From contig JAAWKD010000019.1 of NCBI GenBank assembly GCA_022797215.1, positions 1 to 47,576 of the forward strand: a stretch of DNA of 47,576 bases, written 5' to 3'. The translations under genes and the position numbers were made by a program. Source of the DNA: Clostridia bacterium. GTDB lineage: Bacteria > Bacillota > Clostridia > TANB77 > CAG-508. The notes beneath the pieces are model-generated. The model was not told where the DNA came from, searched no databases, and saw only the letters and a list, made by a program, of their open reading frames with translations. The first letter of the stretch is position 1; each line of letters begins with the position of its first letter. This document shows positions 26,245-35,604 of this stretch, piece after piece.

Positions 26245-27234
26245 ATGAAAGAAGATACATATATACTAGGAATTGAGTCGAGTTGTGATGAAACGTCTAG
26301 CGCTATTGTCAAAAATGGAAGGGAAGTTCTTTCTAATGTCATTAATTCACAAATAAAAATACATGAACAATTTGGTGGAGTAGTGCCAGAAATAGCTTCT
26401 AGAAATCATATTGAAGCGATTTCAAATGTAGTAAACACAGCATTAAAAGAGGCAAATATAACAATGGAAGAAATTAATGGCATTGCTTGTACTTATGGAC
26501 CAGGACTAGTAGGAGCTTTATTAGTAGGTGTTTCATATAGCAAAGCATTAAGCTATGCCTTAAATAAACCTTTAATAGGAACAAACCATATTCATGGTCA
26601 TATTGCGGCAAATTATATTACACATCCTGAATTAGAACCACCATTTTTATGTTTAATCATTTCAGGTGGACATACTCATTTAGTACATATTAAGAGTTAT
26701 ACAGAATTTGAAATACTAGGTAAAACTAGAGATGATGCAGTAGGAGAAGCTTTTGACAAAGTGGCTAGAGTAATAGGGCTTGGATATCCTGGGGGGCCAA
26801 AAGTGGATAAATTAGCAAAAGAAGGAATGCCAACTATAGAACTTCCTAAAACACATTTTGATAATTTAGACTTTAGTTTTAGTGGAATAAAGACAGCAGT
26901 TATCAATTTACATCACAAAACCCCAGAATTAAATAAAGCGGATTTATGTAGTAGCTTTGAAAAAGTGGTAACAGAAGAATTAATAGAAAATACATTAAAG
27001 GCTGCTAAACAGTTAAAAATAAAGAAAATTGCTCTGGCTGGAGGAGTATCAGCGAATTCCTATATTAGAGAACAATTTATTAATCTAGAAAAACAAGGAT
27101 ACCAGATTTTTTATCCAGAACCTATTTTATGTACAGATAATGCAGCAATGATAGCTTCGGCAGGATATTATCAATATTTAGCAGGTACAAGATCAGACTT
27201 AAGTTTAAATGCAGTACCAAACCTAGCATTATAG
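26245..27234 (+). CDS. tsaD: tRNA N6-threonylcarbamoyladenosine synthase subunit TsaD
   Basis: 329 residues. [14 protein letters not shown] at the start, the metal-binding [10 protein letters not shown] (HxxxH type), [27 protein letters not shown] and [10 protein letters not shown] all match TsaD. Together with TsaB/TsaE/TsaC it forms t6A37 in tRNAs reading ANN codons. AAAGGAG lies unusually far (about 17 nt) before the ATG, so translation initiation may be weak or the REP element may matter. The phosphoesterase gene follows 11 nt later. Confidence 0.96.
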   Translation: MKEDTYILGIESSCDETSSAIVKNGREVLSNVINSQIKIHEQFGGVVPEIASRNHIEAISNVVNTALKEANITMEEINGIACTYGPGLVGALLVGVSYSKALSYALNKPLIGTNHIHGHIAANYITHPELEPPFLCLIISGGHTHLVHIKSYTEFEILGKTRDDAVGEAFDKVARVIGLGYPGGPKVDKLAKEGMPTIELPKTHFDNLDFSFSGIKTAVINLHHKTPELNKADLCSSFEKVVTEELIENTLKAAKQLKIKKIALAGGVSANSYIREQFINLEKQGYQIFYPEPILCTDNAAMIASAGYYQYLAGTRSDLSLNAVPNLAL

Positions 27235-27245
27235 AAAGGAAAAAT

Positions 27246-27956
27246 ATGGCAATATATACTATCGCGGATTTGCACCTAGCCTTTAGTGAAGAAAAGCCAA
27301 TGAACATATTTGGTGAAAATTGGGAGGGACATACTGAAAAAATAAAGGAGAATTGGATAGCAAAAGTGAAACCTGAAGATACTGTTGTATTGCCAGGTGA
27401 TTTTTCATGGGCAATGTATTTAGAAAATACTTATCAAGACTTTGCTTATTTAAACAGCCTTCCAGGAAAGAAGCTATTACTGAAAGGAAATCATGATTAT
27501 TGGTGGACAACAGTAACCAATATGAAAAAGTACTTAACCGAGAACAAATTTGAAAATATTGATTTCATCTATAATAATAGCCATTTGGTAGAAAATAAGA
27601 TTTTAACAGGTACTAGAGGTTGGAATTTAGCAGATACAGAAAATAGTAGTAAGATGATGAATCGAGAAAGTATTAGATTAAAATTAGCAATTGAAGATGG
27701 TATTCAAAAATATGGAGAAGATAAAGAGATTATCGTATTTATGCACTATCCGCCAGTCACTCCTAATAGTGTCTATAACCACCAGTGTATGGAATTTGTC
27801 AACATTATGAAAGAGTATCAAATTAAAAGATGCTATTATGGACACTTGCATGGAAAATCCCATCAAGATGCCATAGAAGGAGAATATGAAGGCATTATAT
27901 TTAAGTTAGTTAGTAGTGATTATTTGAATTTTGATTTAGAGCAAATAGTTGAATAA
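27246..27956 (+). CDS. Calcineurin-like metallophosphoesterase
   Basis: 236 residues. The metal site is complete: ADLHLA (D-x-H) at residues 7-12, LPGDFSW, LKGNHDYWW, FMHYPPVTPN and YYGHLHGKSH in the usual order. Cytoplasmic phosphodiesterase/phosphatase of unknown substrate. Probably co-transcribed with tsaD. Confidence 0.88.
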   Translation: MAIYTIADLHLAFSEEKPMNIFGENWEGHTEKIKENWIAKVKPEDTVVLPGDFSWAMYLENTYQDFAYLNSLPGKKLLLKGNHDYWWTTVTNMKKYLTENKFENIDFIYNNSHLVENKILTGTRGWNLADTENSSKMMNRESIRLKLAIEDGIQKYGEDKEIIVFMHYPPVTPNSVYNHQCMEFVNIMKEYQIKRCYYGHLHGKSHQDAIEGEYEGIIFKLVSSDYLNFDLEQIVE

Positions 27957-28000
27957 AATATGAATTTTATTTAAAGGTGGATTTGGGACTAGAAATATGG

Positions 28001-28006
28001 TATAAT
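28001..28006 (+). promoter_or_regulatory. Predicted -10 element before the 28.1 kb orphan gene
   Basis: TATAAT with a poor -35 (TGGATT at 27978-27983, 17-bp spacing), 50 nt before the start. Confidence 0.45.
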
Positions 28007-28056
28007 TAAAGTAGGTTTATAAACTTTATATATATTCATGAAGGGAGATTATTATC

Positions 28057-28257
28057 ATGTTCGAGACTTCGAAAAATTGCACACACATCTGGGGAAAAAT
28101 TCATTGGGGAACAAGAACTGAACGTATTCCGTATGGTATGCGAGAAGTTTGGCAAGGGTCAGACCATTGGGGCGAGCCGGAAGGGTATCGCATCAAAGAA
28201 GTAAAATGCCAAATGGCTAAGTGCGTCAAATGCGGAAAGATAATGTATCTCAACTGA
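28057..28257 (+). CDS. GC-shifted small orphan protein with CxxC motif
   Basis: 66 residues. MFETSKNCTHIWGKIHWGTRTERI, then VKCQMAKCVKCGKI near the end: four cysteines in all, with a CVKC knuckle, suggest a small zinc-ribbon-like protein; the first Cys/His pair (CTH) could complete a site. Tryptophan-rich. No CGG codon in frame. Good GGGAG ribosome site. Own terminator directly after the stop. No family recognised; codon use like the other orphan genes. Confidence 0.6.
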   Translation: MFETSKNCTHIWGKIHWGTRTERIPYGMREVWQGSDHWGEPEGYRIKEVKCQMAKCVKCGKIMYLN

Positions 28258-28263
28258 ACCACG

Positions 28264-28297
28264 CTAAGGGACTGGCAATGCCAGTCTCTTAGTATTT
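28264..28297 (+). terminator. Terminator of the CxxC orphan gene
   Basis: 13-bp stem CTAAGGGACTGGC/GCCAGTCTCTTAG with one G-T pair and a 3-nt loop, then TATTTT. Confidence 0.8.
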
Positions 28298-28354
28298 TAA
28301 TAAGTGCTTTTGTAATTTTTAAATTAAGGTCTAAAAATACAATAGCGTTAGGGC

Positions 28355-28382
28355 TTGCATTTTACGGAAAATGTGATATAAT
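28355..28382 (+). promoter_or_regulatory. Predicted tig promoter
   Basis: TTGCAT (28355-28360), 16-bp spacer with TGA, TATAAT (28377-28382). Confidence 0.7.
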
Positions 28383-28418
28383 GAACGGGCGAATTAATTT
28401 TGAAAGGAAGATTAAACA

Positions 28419-29705
28419 ATGAGTGTAAAAGTAGAAAACACAGAAAACAAAAATGAAGTAAAATTAAGTTTCACAATAGAAGCAGCAAAATTTGATGAAG
28501 CTATGAAGAAAGTATATGTAAAAACAGCAAAATACTTTACTATTCCGGGCTTCAGAAAAGGAAAAGCACCAATGCAAATGGTAGAAAAACACTATGGTAG
28601 TGAGATTTTCTATGAAGATACTTTCAATGAATTAGTACCAGAAATTTATGATGCAGCAATTAAAGAAAATAATATAGCAGCAGTAAGCCGTCCTAATATT
28701 GATATTACTCAAATTGGCAAAGGACAAGACTTAGTGTTCACAGCAGTTGTACAAACTAAACCAGAAGTAAAATTAGGAAAATATAAAGGAATAGAATTAC
28801 CAAAAGTTGAGTATACTGTCTCTGATAAAGATATAGAACATGAATTAGGACACATGGCAGAACACAATGCAAGATTAGTTTCAATTGAAGATAGAGCAGT
28901 TGAAAAAGGTGATATTGCAGTGATTGACTTTGAAGGTTTCTTAGATGGAAAGCCATTTGAAGGTGGAAAGGCTGAAAAACACGAATTAGAGATTGGAAGC
29001 AATACTTTTATTCCAGGATTTGAAGATCAAGTAATTGGTATGAAAATTGACGAAGAAAAAGACTTAAATGTAACTTTCCCAGAAGATTATTTTTCAAAGG
29101 AATTAGCAGGAAAGCCAGTTGTATTCAAAGTAAAAGTTCATGAAATCAAACACAAAGAGCTTCCAAAAATGGATGACGAATTTGCAAAAGATGTTAGTGA
29201 ATTTGACACATTAGCAGAATTAAAAAATAGTATCAAAGAGAAAATTCAAAAAGAAAATGAGGATAAAGCAAAATATGAAACAGAAGACAATGCTATCAAA
29301 GCTGTTTGCGATGCTGTAGAATTAGAAATTCCATCAGGAATGATTGAAACAGAAGTGGATAACATGGTAAAAGATGTTGAACAAAGATTACAATATCAAG
29401 GTTTAACATTAGAGCAATATTATACTTTATCAGGAAAACCAGAAGCTGTTATGAGAGACGAAATGAAAGAAACAGCTGAAAAAAATGTAAAATCAAGATT
29501 AGTGATTGAAGCAATTATCAAAGCAGAAGATATTAAGCCAGAAGACAAAGAAGTAGAAGAGAAGTTAAAAGAAATGGCTAAAAATTACAAAAAGACTGAA
29601 GAAGAAATGCTTCAAAATACATATTTAAAAGATTATATTATAGAAAATATGAAAGTAGAAAAAGCAATTCAATTTGTAATTGATAATGCTAAATTTAAAA
29701 AATAA
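28419..29705 (+). CDS. tig: Trigger factor (ribosome-bound chaperone)
   Basis: 428 residues, full length. The ribosome-binding domain carries GFRKGKAPMQMVEKHYG (signature GFRxGxxP) near residue 45. The FKBP-type PPIase domain spans about 150-245 (DIAVIDFEGFLDGKPFEGGKAE). The helical substrate-binding C-terminal domain follows. Peptidyl-prolyl isomerase and chaperone for nascent chains. The order tig-clpP-clpX is conserved in Firmicutes. AAAGGAAG before ATG and a clear promoter. Confidence 0.97.
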   Translation: MSVKVENTENKNEVKLSFTIEAAKFDEAMKKVYVKTAKYFTIPGFRKGKAPMQMVEKHYGSEIFYEDTFNELVPEIYDAAIKENNIAAVSRPNIDITQIGKGQDLVFTAVVQTKPEVKLGKYKGIELPKVEYTVSDKDIEHELGHMAEHNARLVSIEDRAVEKGDIAVIDFEGFLDGKPFEGGKAEKHELEIGSNTFIPGFEDQVIGMKIDEEKDLNVTFPEDYFSKELAGKPVVFKVKVHEIKHKELPKMDDEFAKDVSEFDTLAELKNSIKEKIQKENEDKAKYETEDNAIKAVCDAVELEIPSGMIETEVDNMVKDVEQRLQYQGLTLEQYYTLSGKPEAVMRDEMKETAEKNVKSRLVIEAIIKAEDIKPEDKEVEEKLKEMAKNYKKTEEEMLQNTYLKDYIIENMKVEKAIQFVIDNAKFKK

Positions 29706-29774
29706 GAAATTTCCTAGAACTAAGGAAAAGAAGTGCTAATATGATATATTAGCCAAGAAAGGATGGTTAAATTA

Positions 29775-30380
29775 ATGAAAGAACAAAACAGTTTAGTACC
29801 TTATGTTATTGAACAAACAGCAAAAGGAGAAAGATCTTATGATATTTTCTCAAGACTTTTAAAAGACAGAATTATATTTTTAGGAGAGGATGTTAACCAG
29901 ACTTCAGCAAGTTTAGTGATTGCACAATTACTATTCTTAGAGTCAGAAGATCCAGATAAGGAAATTCACTTATATATTAATAGCCCAGGAGGATCTATTA
30001 CAGATGGAATGGGAATTGTAGATACCATGAACTATATTAAATGCCCAGTTTCTACTATTTGTATTGGTATGGCAGCTAGCATGGGAGCAGTATTATTAGC
30101 AGCAGGCGAAAAAGGAAAAAGATTTGCGACTCCTAATGCAGAGATTTTAATTCATCAACCATTAATTGGTGGAGGAGGATTATCTGGTCAAACAACAGAA
30201 ATCAAAATCCATGCAGATCATATGGTAAGAACAAGGGAAAAATTAAACAAGTTCTTAAGTGATAGAACAGGTCAATCATTAGAAACAATTGAAAAAGATA
30301 CAGAAAGAGATAATTATATGACAGCAGAAGAAGCATTAAAATATGGACTTATTGATGGCATAATGGAAAAAAGAAACTAA
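29775..30380 (+). CDS. clpP: ATP-dependent Clp protease proteolytic subunit
   Basis: 201 residues. Catalytic triad: Ser102 in GMAASMGA, His127 in LIHQPL, Asp179 in [22 protein letters not shown] forms the oxyanion loop. I start at ATG 29775 ([14 protein letters not shown]), since AAAGGA lies 11 nt before it; ATG 29763 has no space for a ribosome site and adds residues not usual in the family. Works with ClpX encoded just downstream. Confidence 0.97.
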   Translation: MKEQNSLVPYVIEQTAKGERSYDIFSRLLKDRIIFLGEDVNQTSASLVIAQLLFLESEDPDKEIHLYINSPGGSITDGMGIVDTMNYIKCPVSTICIGMAASMGAVLLAAGEKGKRFATPNAEILIHQPLIGGGGLSGQTTEIKIHADHMVRTREKLNKFLSDRTGQSLETIEKDTERDNYMTAEEALKYGLIDGIMEKRN

Positions 30381-30504
30381 ATTTTAAAAATAATCAGCAT
30401 CTTGCGTCGTTGAAAATCATTTTAAAGCAGTCACATACAAAAGTATGCTCCTTGGCTTTAAAGTGATTTTCGCCTAGCAATATACTAATTCTTTTTAAAA
30501 TTAA
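30380..30504. repeat. Long imperfect palindrome between clpP and clpX
   Basis: Nested arms: outer AATTTTAAAAA/TTTTTAAAATT, a 17-bp inner stem with one G-T pair (30412-30428 with 30455-30471), and a CATAC/GTATG tip. It fills nearly the whole 144-nt gap. Looks like a small mobile palindrome or an RNA hairpin that could separate clpP from clpX expression. Confidence 0.7.
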
Positions 30505-30524
30505 AGTGAAGGAGTTACAATTTT

Positions 30525-31853
30525 ATGGCAAATAATAAAAACCAAAATGTTAGATGTTCCTTTTGTGGGAAATCTCAAGAAGCAGTAAATCGTATTATTG
30601 CAGGACCGGGTGTATATATATGTGATGAATGTATCAAAGTTTGTACCAATATTATAGATGATGATGTTTATGAAGATGCAGAAATTACTTATACTACGAA
30701 TGCACAAGAAAAATTGCCAACACCAGCTGAGATAAAAGACATTTTAGATTCTTATGTTATTGGTCAAGAAGAAGCCAAAAAGACACTATCTGTTGCAGTA
30801 TATAACCATTACAAAAGAATTAACAATGAAAATGATACAGAAGATGATGTGGAATTACAAAAAAGTAATGTTTTGTTATTAGGCCCAACTGGTTGTGGTA
30901 AAACTTTGTTAGCACAAACATTAGCTAGAATTTTACAAGTACCATTCGCAATAGCTGATGCTACTACCTTAACAGAGGCGGGATATGTAGGTGAAGATGT
31001 TGAAAATATCTTATTAAAACTAATCCAAGCAGCTGATTATGATGTGGAAAAAGCACAAAAAGGTATTATCTATATTGACGAAATTGATAAAATTTCTAGA
31101 AAATCAGAAAATCCATCTATTACAAGAGATGTTAGTGGTGAAGGTGTACAACAAGCCTTATTAAAAATTGTAGAAGGAACAGTAGCATCTGTTCCACCAC
31201 AAGGAGGACGTAAACATCCACATCAAGAGTTTATTCAAATTGACACTTCTAACATTCTATTTATTTGTGGCGGTGCTTTTGAAGGATTAGAGAAAATTGT
31301 AAAAGATAGAATGGGTAAAAAATCAATTGGATTTGGTGCTCAAATTGAGAGTAATAAAGATATTGATAAATATAAAGTGTTTGAAGAATTATTACCACAA
31401 GATTTATTGAAGTTTGGTTTGATTCCAGAGTTTGTAGGAAGATTACCAATTATTGCAACTCTAAGAGAATTAGATAGAGAAGCATTGATTGATATTGTCA
31501 CAAAACCAAAAAATGCTTTAGTAAAACAATATCAAAAATTATTCAAGTTAGATAATGTAGAGTTAGAGTTTGAAAAGGCAGCTTTAGAAAAAATTGTAGA
31601 TAAAGCAATAGAAAGAAAAACAGGTGCTAGAGGTCTTCGTTCTATTATAGAGGAAATTATGAGGGATGTCATGTTTGAAATTCCTTCTAATCCAAAAATA
31701 GAAAAATGTATGATTACTGGAGAAACTGTGGAAAATGGTGAAGCTCCAAAGATTATTATTAATAATAATCGTGAGATACCAGTGAAAAAGCCACAAGCAC
31801 CAACAAAAGCAAAAAGAGCAAAAACAACTAAGAGAACAGGAACAAGTGCATAA
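30525..31853 (+). CDS. clpX: ClpX unfoldase, AAA+ subunit of ClpXP
   Basis: 442 residues. The N-terminal C4 zinc finger is CSFCGKSQE...CDECIKVC. Walker A is [15 protein letters not shown], Walker [11 protein letters not shown], and the sensor and arginine-finger regions ([19 protein letters not shown]) are present. Basic, Lys/Thr-rich tail. It unfolds substrates and feeds them to ClpP. Strong GAAGGAG site; terminator at 31894. Confidence 0.97.
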   Translation: MANNKNQNVRCSFCGKSQEAVNRIIAGPGVYICDECIKVCTNIIDDDVYEDAEITYTTNAQEKLPTPAEIKDILDSYVIGQEEAKKTLSVAVYNHYKRINNENDTEDDVELQKSNVLLLGPTGCGKTLLAQTLARILQVPFAIADATTLTEAGYVGEDVENILLKLIQAADYDVEKAQKGIIYIDEIDKISRKSENPSITRDVSGEGVQQALLKIVEGTVASVPPQGGRKHPHQEFIQIDTSNILFICGGAFEGLEKIVKDRMGKKSIGFGAQIESNKDIDKYKVFEELLPQDLLKFGLIPEFVGRLPIIATLRELDREALIDIVTKPKNALVKQYQKLFKLDNVELEFEKAALEKIVDKAIERKTGARGLRSIIEEIMRDVMFEIPSNPKIEKCMITGETVENGEAPKIIINNNREIPVKKPQAPTKAKRAKTTKRTGTSA

Positions 31854-31893
31854 TATGAGAGGGTTCCTGTTTTAGTGGAAAATTAAAAATTGA

Positions 31894-31922
31894 TAGGGGG
31901 TTCAAAAGAACTCTCTATTTTT
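31894..31922 (+). terminator. Terminator after clpX
   Basis: 10-bp stem TAGGGGGTTC/GAACTCTCTA (two G-T pairs) with AAAA loop, followed by TTTTTG. Confidence 0.75.
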
Positions 31923-31944
31923 GTAAAAATATTGAAAATATGTA

Positions 31945-32451
31945 ATGAAGTCTTTTGATGGAAAATATTATAATACAGATGTTATGAACACAGAACAAAT
32001 TTTAAGATTAGTACAATCTATTCCATCGAAAAAAGCAGAGCCTTTTAAATTATGGTTAGCACAGGTAGGAAAAGAAAGAATTGATGAAGCATATGACCCA
32101 GAAATTACAATTAATAGAGCACTAGATACTTATAGAAAAAAGGGATATTCAGAAGAATGGATAAACCAAAGGTTAAAAACAATTGATGTGAGAAAAGAAT
32201 TTACAGATGAATTGAAAAGAGTTGGAGTAAATAAACATAGAGATTTTGCAGTATTAACCAATATGCTAACTCAAGTTTGGAGTGGATATTCTGTAAAAGA
32301 ATATAAAAATTTAAAAGGGGTTGAAGGTGCGGAGAAATCAGTTATAAAGGGAGGAAATATTGCAAGAATTGCAAAAGAACAGCTAGAAAGAGAAACAGGA
32401 AAAAAAGTAATTTCTTCTCAAAATGCAAAAGAAATAAGAAGGCTAAAGTAA
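31945..32451 (+). pseudogene. C-terminal fragment of a phage-type BRO/DinD-like antirepressor
   Basis: 168 codons. KSFDGKYYNTDVMNTEQILRLVQSIPSKKAEPFKLWLAQVGKERIDEAYDPE, then GYSEEWINQRLKTIDVRKEFTDELKRVGV and the end KKVISSQNAKEIRRL match the second half of BRO-N/DinD-type proteins, normally about 270-290 residues. The N-terminal BRO domain that should come before KSFDGKYYNTDV is missing and no ribosome site precedes the ATG, so it is a remnant. It is flanked by a terminator and the ileS leader, with no other phage genes nearby. Confidence 0.75.
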
Positions 32452-32468
32452 AAAATCAAACTAGCTAC

Positions 32469-32497
32469 TTGAAAAAAACAAAAGAATATGATACACT
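32469..32497 (+). promoter_or_regulatory. Predicted promoter of the ileS T-box transcript
   Basis: TTGAAA (32469-32474), 17-bp spacer with TGA, TACACT (32492-32497). Confidence 0.65.
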
Positions 32498-32503
32498 AAA
32501 TGC

Positions 32504-32770
32504 CATAGAAAAAAGCAATAATAAAGGACAACACGATAAAGTAAAAAGCCTAACAGAGAGCCAAATAACTTGCTGAGAGTTTGGCAAGGAAAATAGATTA
32601 TTGTTATCACCTTTTAGCTATTGAATTGAAATAGTAGTAAATTCAATCGTAATTCTTGCGTTAAAAGAAAATGAGTGAAAAGAATAATAAGAAAATGATA
32701 TTCTTTTAAGTTAGGTGGTACCACGGAAGTTTGAAACCATTTCGTCCTAAATAATAAGACGAAATGGCTT
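32504..32770 (+). promoter_or_regulatory. T-box riboswitch leader of ileS
   Basis: The conserved T-box AGGTGGTACCACGG is at 32713-32726. A terminator stem follows: CCATTTCGTC at 32737-32746 pairs with GACGAAATGG at 32758-32767, then CTTATTTG. An AGAGAGCC-like element lies upstream near 32556. Uncharged tRNA-Ile is expected to favour the antiterminator; isoleucine specificity is inferred from the downstream gene, as I could not place the specifier codon with certainty. This fills the gap between the phage remnant and ileS. Confidence 0.9.
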
Positions 32771-32802
32771 ATTTGTATTCAAAAAATAGAGGGGGAATCA
32801 TA

Positions 32803-35574
32803 ATGTCAGAAGAAAAGAAAGACTATGGACAAACATTAAATTTACCAAACACAGAATTTCCAATGAGAGGAAACTTACCAGAAAAAGAGCCAAAAATCAA
32901 AGAAGCAGTTTTGGATAATGGCTTATATGAAAAAATGCTAAAAAAGAATGAAGGAAAAAAATCATATGTGTTACATGATGGACCTCCATATGCAAATGGA
33001 GAAATCCATATGGGGCATGCTTTAAACAAAGTATTAAAAGATACTATTGTACGTTTCAAAAACTTACAAGGATATTATACACCATATGTACCAGGATATG
33101 ATACACATGGACTTCCAACAGAGAAAAAAGCAATTCAAAAATTAGGTATTAAACGTGAAGAAATGAGTATTTCTAAGTTTAGAGATATTTGTCATGACTT
33201 TGCTTTAGAATATGTTGGGAAACAAACTGAAGGTTTTCAAAGATTAGGTGTACTTGGAGATTGGGAACATCCATATATTACATTAGAACCAGAATTTGAA
33301 GCAAGACAAATTGGAGTATTTGCAGATATGTACCAAAAAGGCTATATTTATAAAGGATTAAAGCCTGTTTATTGGTGTACAGACTGCGAAACAGCACTCG
33401 CAGAAGCTGAAATTGAATATAAAGACGTAGATAATGTATCTATCTATGTAAAGTTCCCAGTAGTAGAGGGAAAAGGTGTACTAGAGAATGATATGAAAGT
33501 TGTAATTTGGACAACAACACCTTGGACTTTACCAGGTAACACTGGTATTACTGTTGGTGGAGAATTTGAATATAGTGTGATTGACACAGGCGCAGAAAAG
33601 CTAGTTATGGCAACATCAGAAGTAGCAAGAGTTATGGAAACAGCAGGGATAACAGATTACAAAACTATCAAGACAATGCAAGGAGCAGAGTTAGAGGGAA
33701 TTCTATGTCAACATCCATTTGCAGAAAGGACTTCTAAAGTTGTTATTGGAAGTGAGGATACAGTTAATGTAGAACTTGGAACAGGTACTGGTGCAGTTCA
33801 TACAGCACCTAGTTATGGTAAAGAGGACTACTTATGTGGATTAAAAAATGGATTAGAAATTATTGTATGTGTGGATGGAAAAGGATATCAAACAGAAAAA
33901 GCAGGAAGATTTGCTGGGCTATCTTGTGAAGAGTCTAACAAAGTCATTACAAACTGGCTACAAGACAATGGTTATTTATTAGCAACTGAAAAGATTAATC
34001 ACGCTTATCCACATTGTTGGAGATGTAAAAATCCAATTATTATTAGAGCAACAGACCAATGGTTTGCATCAGTAGATGGATTTAGGAAAGAAACTTTAGA
34101 TGCGATTAAAACAGTAAAATGGACTCCAAGCTGGGGAGAAGAAAGAATTACTAGCATGGTAAAAGATAGAAATGATTGGTGTATTTCTAGACAACGTACT
34201 TGGGGGGTACCAATTCCAATTTTCTATTGCAAAGAATGTGGTGAGGAGTTTGCTACGAAAGAAGGATTTGAAAAGATTCAAAAGATCTTTAGGGAAAAAG
34301 GTTCAAATGCTTGGTATGATTTAGATGAAAAGGAATTGATGTTAGAAGGGGCTACTTGTCCTCATTGTGGAAGCCATGAATTCAAAAAAGAAACAGATAT
34401 TATGGATGTATGGTTTGACTCTGGTTCTTCTCATCAAGCAGTACTTGTAGAGAGAGGAATTGACTATCCAGCAGACCTATACCTAGAAGGACACGACCAA
34501 TATAGAGGGTGGTTCCAATCATCATTATTAACTTCAGTTGCAACACAAGGGGTATCTCCATATAAAGGAATTTTAACACATGGTTGGGTAATTGATGAAG
34601 ATGGAAGAAAAATGTCTAAGTCATTAGGAAATGGAATTAGCCCACAAGATATTATTAAAGAATATGGTGCAGATATTTTAAGACTTTGGGTATTATCTTC
34701 TGACTTTAAAACAGACATTAGTATTTCAAGAGATATCTTAAAACAAATTAGCGAGGCATATAGAAAGATTAGAAATACAGCAAGATACATTTTAGGAAAT
34801 ATTGCAGATTTTGATCCAGAGAAACAAGTAAGTTATACAGATATGCTTGAAATTGATCAATGGGCATTATTAAAGCTATATCAATTAGTGAAGAACTGTA
34901 CACAAAATTATGAAGACTTTAATTTCCATATGGTATATCATGATATTAACCAATTCTGTGTATCTGATATGAGTAACTTCTATTTAGATATTATTAAAGA
35001 TAGATTATATACTTCAAAACCAGATTCAGTAGAAAGAAAATCAGCACAAACTGCTATGTACATTATTTTAGATAGCTTAGTGAAAATGTTAGCACCAATG
35101 ATTTGCTACACAACTGAAGAAATTTGGAGTTATATGCCACATAAAAAAGAAGAGAATACCGAAAGTGTTATGCTAAACTACTGGCCAGAAGTAAATAGCG
35201 AGTATGAGAATCATAAATTAGAAGAAAAATGGAATCATATTTTAGAATTAAAAGAAATGGTGGCAAAAGAGCTAGAAGTAGCAAGAAGTGAAAAAATAAT
35301 CGGTCATTCTTTAAATGCAAAAGTTACTATTTTTGCAGATAAGAAGGAGTATGAGTTCTTAAAAGAAAATCAAGAACAATTAGAAACCGTATTTATTGTA
35401 TCTAATTTACAAATTGAAGTAAAACTAGCAGACCAAACAGAAAAATTAGCTGTGAAAGTAGAAGTTGCAGAAGGAGAAAAATGTGAAAGATGTTGGAAAT
35501 ATTCTACAACAGTTGGAGAAGACAAAGAAAATCCAACGATTTGTCACAGATGTAGTAAATCGCTTCATGAATAA
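32803..35574 (+). CDS. ileS: Isoleucyl-tRNA synthetase
   Basis: 923 residues. Class I motifs: GEIHMGHALNK (HIGH) near residue 67 and GRKMSKSLGN (KMSKS) near 605. WTTTPWTLPGN belongs to the CP1 editing domain. The C-terminal zinc site is CERCWKYS ... CHRCSK. Start at ATG 32803 after AGAGGGGG; an in-frame ATG at 32764 lies inside the terminator hairpin. Regulated by the T-box. No in-frame CGG in 923 codons. Confidence 0.97.
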   Translation: MSEEKKDYGQTLNLPNTEFPMRGNLPEKEPKIKEAVLDNGLYEKMLKKNEGKKSYVLHDGPPYANGEIHMGHALNKVLKDTIVRFKNLQGYYTPYVPGYDTHGLPTEKKAIQKLGIKREEMSISKFRDICHDFALEYVGKQTEGFQRLGVLGDWEHPYITLEPEFEARQIGVFADMYQKGYIYKGLKPVYWCTDCETALAEAEIEYKDVDNVSIYVKFPVVEGKGVLENDMKVVIWTTTPWTLPGNTGITVGGEFEYSVIDTGAEKLVMATSEVARVMETAGITDYKTIKTMQGAELEGILCQHPFAERTSKVVIGSEDTVNVELGTGTGAVHTAPSYGKEDYLCGLKNGLEIIVCVDGKGYQTEKAGRFAGLSCEESNKVITNWLQDNGYLLATEKINHAYPHCWRCKNPIIIRATDQWFASVDGFRKETLDAIKTVKWTPSWGEERITSMVKDRNDWCISRQRTWGVPIPIFYCKECGEEFATKEGFEKIQKIFREKGSNAWYDLDEKELMLEGATCPHCGSHEFKKETDIMDVWFDSGSSHQAVLVERGIDYPADLYLEGHDQYRGWFQSSLLTSVATQGVSPYKGILTHGWVIDEDGRKMSKSLGNGISPQDIIKEYGADILRLWVLSSDFKTDISISRDILKQISEAYRKIRNTARYILGNIADFDPEKQVSYTDMLEIDQWALLKLYQLVKNCTQNYEDFNFHMVYHDINQFCVSDMSNFYLDIIKDRLYTSKPDSVERKSAQTAMYIILDSLVKMLAPMICYTTEEIWSYMPHKKEENTESVMLNYWPEVNSEYENHKLEEKWNHILELKEMVAKELEVARSEKIIGHSLNAKVTIFADKKEYEFLKENQEQLETVFIVSNLQIEVKLADQTEKLAVKVEVAEGEKCERCWKYSTTVGEDKENPTICHRCSKSLHE

Positions 35575-35604
35575 AATGAGAAAAAACCTTTAAAGGGGAT
35601 AAAT

